This document shows, piece by piece, positions 13,787 to 15,277 of a DNA stretch of 15,277 nucleotides (its first letter is position 1; each line of letters opens with the position of its first letter). The stretch is taken from assembly GCA_900770215.1 (NCBI GenBank), contig CAAGJW010000089.1, positions 1-15,277 on the forward strand, read 5' to 3'. Source of the DNA: Bacteroidales bacterium (lineage in GTDB: Bacteria; Bacteroidota; Bacteroidia; Bacteroidales; Muribaculaceae). The translations under genes and the position numbers were made by a program. The notes beneath the pieces were generated by a model that did no database searches, had not been told where the DNA came from, and was given only the letters and a program-made list of their open reading frames with translations.

Positions 13787-14895
13787 TGCTGTCCTCCTCC
13801 CTTCACTATGGGCTTGCAGGCACCGTGGTCGACGGCGATCATCATGTAGTCGTCGCTCAGGCGGTTGATGATCTCGTCGAGGTGAGTGCGGTTGGTGTCG
13901 GTGATAAAGATTTGCCCGAAGCGTTTGTCGCTCACGGCGTCGATGATGCTCTCGACGCGGCTGGCGTCGAGCTTGTCGAAGATGTCGTCGAGCAGCAGCA
14001 GGGGCGTGATGCCGGTGTTGTGCTTCAAGAAGTCGTATTGTGCCAGGCGCAGGGCGATGGTGTAGGTCTTGCACTGGCCCTGGCTGCCGGTCTTGCGCAT
14101 CGAGTGGCCGCCCAGCAGCAGCTCGATGTCGTCGCGGTGCACGCCGCGGGTGGTGTAGCCCATGATGTAGTCGCGCTCGCGGTTGGCGCTCAGCACTTGC
14201 TGCATGGTGGCCTCGGCGAGGTGGCTCTTGTAGACGATCTCCACCTGCTCGCGGTCGCCGGCTATGGCCTGGTAGTAGCGCATGAAGACGGGGGCAAACT
14301 TCTCGATCCACTGCTCGCGGGCCTCGTGTATGACGGCTGCTGCCTGGCACAGCTGTGCCTCGACGGTCTCATAGAGCAGCGGGTCGCGATACTCGTTCTT
14401 TATCATGGCGTTGCGCTGCTCGATGGCCTTGGTGTAGCGTATGAGTGCATCGAGATATACCGGGTCGCCCTGCGAGATGATGTGGTCCATGAGGCGGCGG
14501 CGCTCCTCGCCGGCACCGCGTATCAGGTCCCAGTCGAGCGGCGACACCATGACCAGTGGCAGCAGCCCTATGTGCTGGCTCAGCCGCTTGTACTCCTTGT
14601 CGCCGCGCTTCACGCGCTTGCGCTTGCCGCGCTGCATCGACAGGGTGATGTGCTCGCTTGCGTCGCGCCGCGTGTACTGGCCCTGGAGCATCATGTACTG
14701 CGCCTCGTGGTTGATCACGCTGGAATCGGCCTGGTTGGTGCAGCTCTTGCAGAAGCTCAAGAAGTAGATGGCGTCGAGCACGTTGGTCTTGCCCATGCCG
14801 TTGTTGCCGATGAGGCAATTCACCTTGGGCGAGAACTGCAGCTCGACGTCGTCGATGTTCTTGTAGTTCAGTATCGATATTTTCTCCAGTATCAT
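13783..14895 (-). CDS. recF: DNA replication/repair ATPase RecF
   Basis: A 370-residue SMC-like ABC ATPase that binds DNA at gaps and helps load RecA through RecOR. Walker A is GNNGMGKTN (30-38). The ABC signature region is GSQGQCKT (270-277), and Walker B with the following Glu/Asp region is LLLLDDIFDKLD (299-310). Length is typical. The start MILEKISILNYKN is the normal RecF N-terminus, with the aromatic/basic N-terminal strand. Its stop codon overlaps the dciA start in an ATGA arrangement. A -7 promoter box ends only 7 bases before the ATG, so the mRNA may have almost no leader. dnaA and dnaN, often adjacent to recF elsewhere, are not in this window. Confidence 0.97.
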   Translation of the reverse strand: MILEKISILNYKNIDDVELQFSPKVNCLIGNNGMGKTNVLDAIYFLSFCKSCTNQADSSVINHEAQYMMLQGQYTRRDASEHITLSMQRGKRKRVKRGDKEYKRLSQHIGLLPLVMVSPLDWDLIRGAGEERRRLMDHIISQGDPVYLDALIRYTKAIEQRNAMIKNEYRDPLLYETVEAQLCQAAAVIHEAREQWIEKFAPVFMRYYQAIAGDREQVEIVYKSHLAEATMQQVLSANRERDYIMGYTTRGVHRDDIELLLGGHSMRKTGSQGQCKTYTIALRLAQYDFLKHNTGITPLLLLDDIFDKLDASRVESIIDAVSDKRFGQIFITDTNRTHLDEIINRLSDDYMMIAVDHGACKPIVKGGGQQ

Positions 14896-14902
14896 GCAGG
14901 TG

Positions 14903-14934
14903 CAAAGTTACAAAAAAGTGCGGTAGATTGGAAA
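14903..14934 (-). promoter_or_regulatory. Promoter of the recF-dciA cluster, nearly leaderless
   Basis: The minus strand shows TAACTTTG (14910-14903), an exact TAnnTTTG box. TTTC lies 20 bases upstream (14934-14931), three of four matches to TTTG. The last base of the box is 8 bases from the recF ATG, so transcription would begin within a few bases of, or at, the start codon. There is no room for a ribosome-binding site. Confidence 0.6.
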
Positions 14935-14963
14935 TGCAAGTGGGTGCGGTGTGGTGCAGGGTT

Positions 14964-15160
14964 GCAGGCGGTGGAGCGCGACACAGCGACGGGCAGGTGG
15001 TGGATGCAATGTTTTTTATGGTTGATGGCATCCCAATTGCGCGGCGATGGGGCGTGGTTATAGCCCGTGAAACGAGCGACATAGTTTAGGCAGGTGGTGG
15101 AGCGCGATGTTTTTTTTATGGTTGATGGCATCCCAATTGCGTGGTGGCGGGCGCGGTGGT
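14964..15160. repeat. Imperfect tandem modules with 100-bp period at the right end
   Basis: The 14896-15277 stretch is gene-free and made largely of repeats. The 24-mer starting ATGGTTGATGGCATCCCAAT occurs at 15018-15041 and again at 15118-15141, exactly 100 bp apart. The module GCAGGYGGTGGAGCGCGA occurs at 14964-14981 and 15090-15107, with a partial copy at 14993-15004. AGCCCGTGAAACGAGCGAC lies at 15062-15080. The same modules in the same order occur inverted at the left end (123-204). The short open frames crossing this stretch show no protein-like character. Confidence 0.88.
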
Positions 15161-15246
15161 AGAAACTGTGTCAAAAGGGTCATATTCTTCGTGGTGTTGT
15201 GAGGGCAGGCATCGGTGTCGGCTTTGCTTTTCTTTATGTGTTTTAT
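15160..15246. repeat. Right arm of the terminal inverted repeat
   Basis: The reverse complement of bases 1-87 with one mismatch. Just inside it the right end carries an extra repeat module, where the left end has an unrelated stretch of about 40 bp. The last 31 bases of the window (15247-15277) lie outside the detectable match because the left arm is cut by the window edge. Confidence 0.93.
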
Positions 15247-15277
15247 TTGCGGTTTTGTTTGTGTATCTCGCTAAAAA

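Noticed and set aside
13787..14350. Upstream part of the 284-codon frame that contains dciA
   Set aside because: It overlaps recF in another frame and is Arg/His/Pro-rich nonsense. The real protein starts at the ATG overlapping the recF stop codon.
14964..15160. CRISPR array
   Set aside because: The repeated modules vary in length and spacing, only two or three copies exist, and there are no regular unique spacers or cas genes.

Overview
The window looks like a GC-rich chromosomal segment from a member of the Bacteroidales. The support is the content (a DUF4249 lipoprotein beside a TonB-dependent receptor, acidic-tailed lipoproteins) and promoter boxes of the TTTG / TAnnTTTG type used by the Bacteroidetes sigma factor. 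The base composition would suit Muribaculaceae or a GC-rich Prevotellaceae relative, but I cannot fix the family. All thirteen genes I accept lie on the minus strand, so transcription runs from right to left.

In transcription order: (1) 15277-14896 is a gene-free stretch of imperfect repeats. (2) recF, dciA (DUF721) and a hot-dog thioesterase form a tight cluster (14895-12974) that ends in a clear intrinsic terminator. (3) A 611-bp gene-free, AT-rich stretch (12973-12363) carries a cluster of DnaA-box-like 9-mers and is a candidate replication origin; a RecF / helicase-loader neighbourhood fits this. (4) leuS follows, then a long-hairpin terminator, then rdgB. (5) An outer-membrane operon comes next: small lipoprotein, TonB-dependent receptor, DUF4249 lipoprotein. 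(6) A visibly AT-richer Fic (AMPylase) gene is wedged between the DUF4249 stop codon and the operon terminator. It is flanked by 47-bp direct repeats with one mismatch, each holding a 13-bp-arm palindrome, and the upstream copy contributes part of a full promoter. (7) The last operon holds a SIS-domain sugar-phosphate isomerase, a PfkB-fold protein that has lost its catalytic motif, a helical-repeat protein of unknown role, and a SpoU-family RNA methyltransferase. (8) The left end carries the same repeat family as the right end, in inverted orientation (87-bp arms, 86 matches).

Most of the window is housekeeping. The unusual parts are the Fic cassette with its repeat/promoter architecture, the degenerate PfkB protein, the possible origin, and the terminal inverted repeats.
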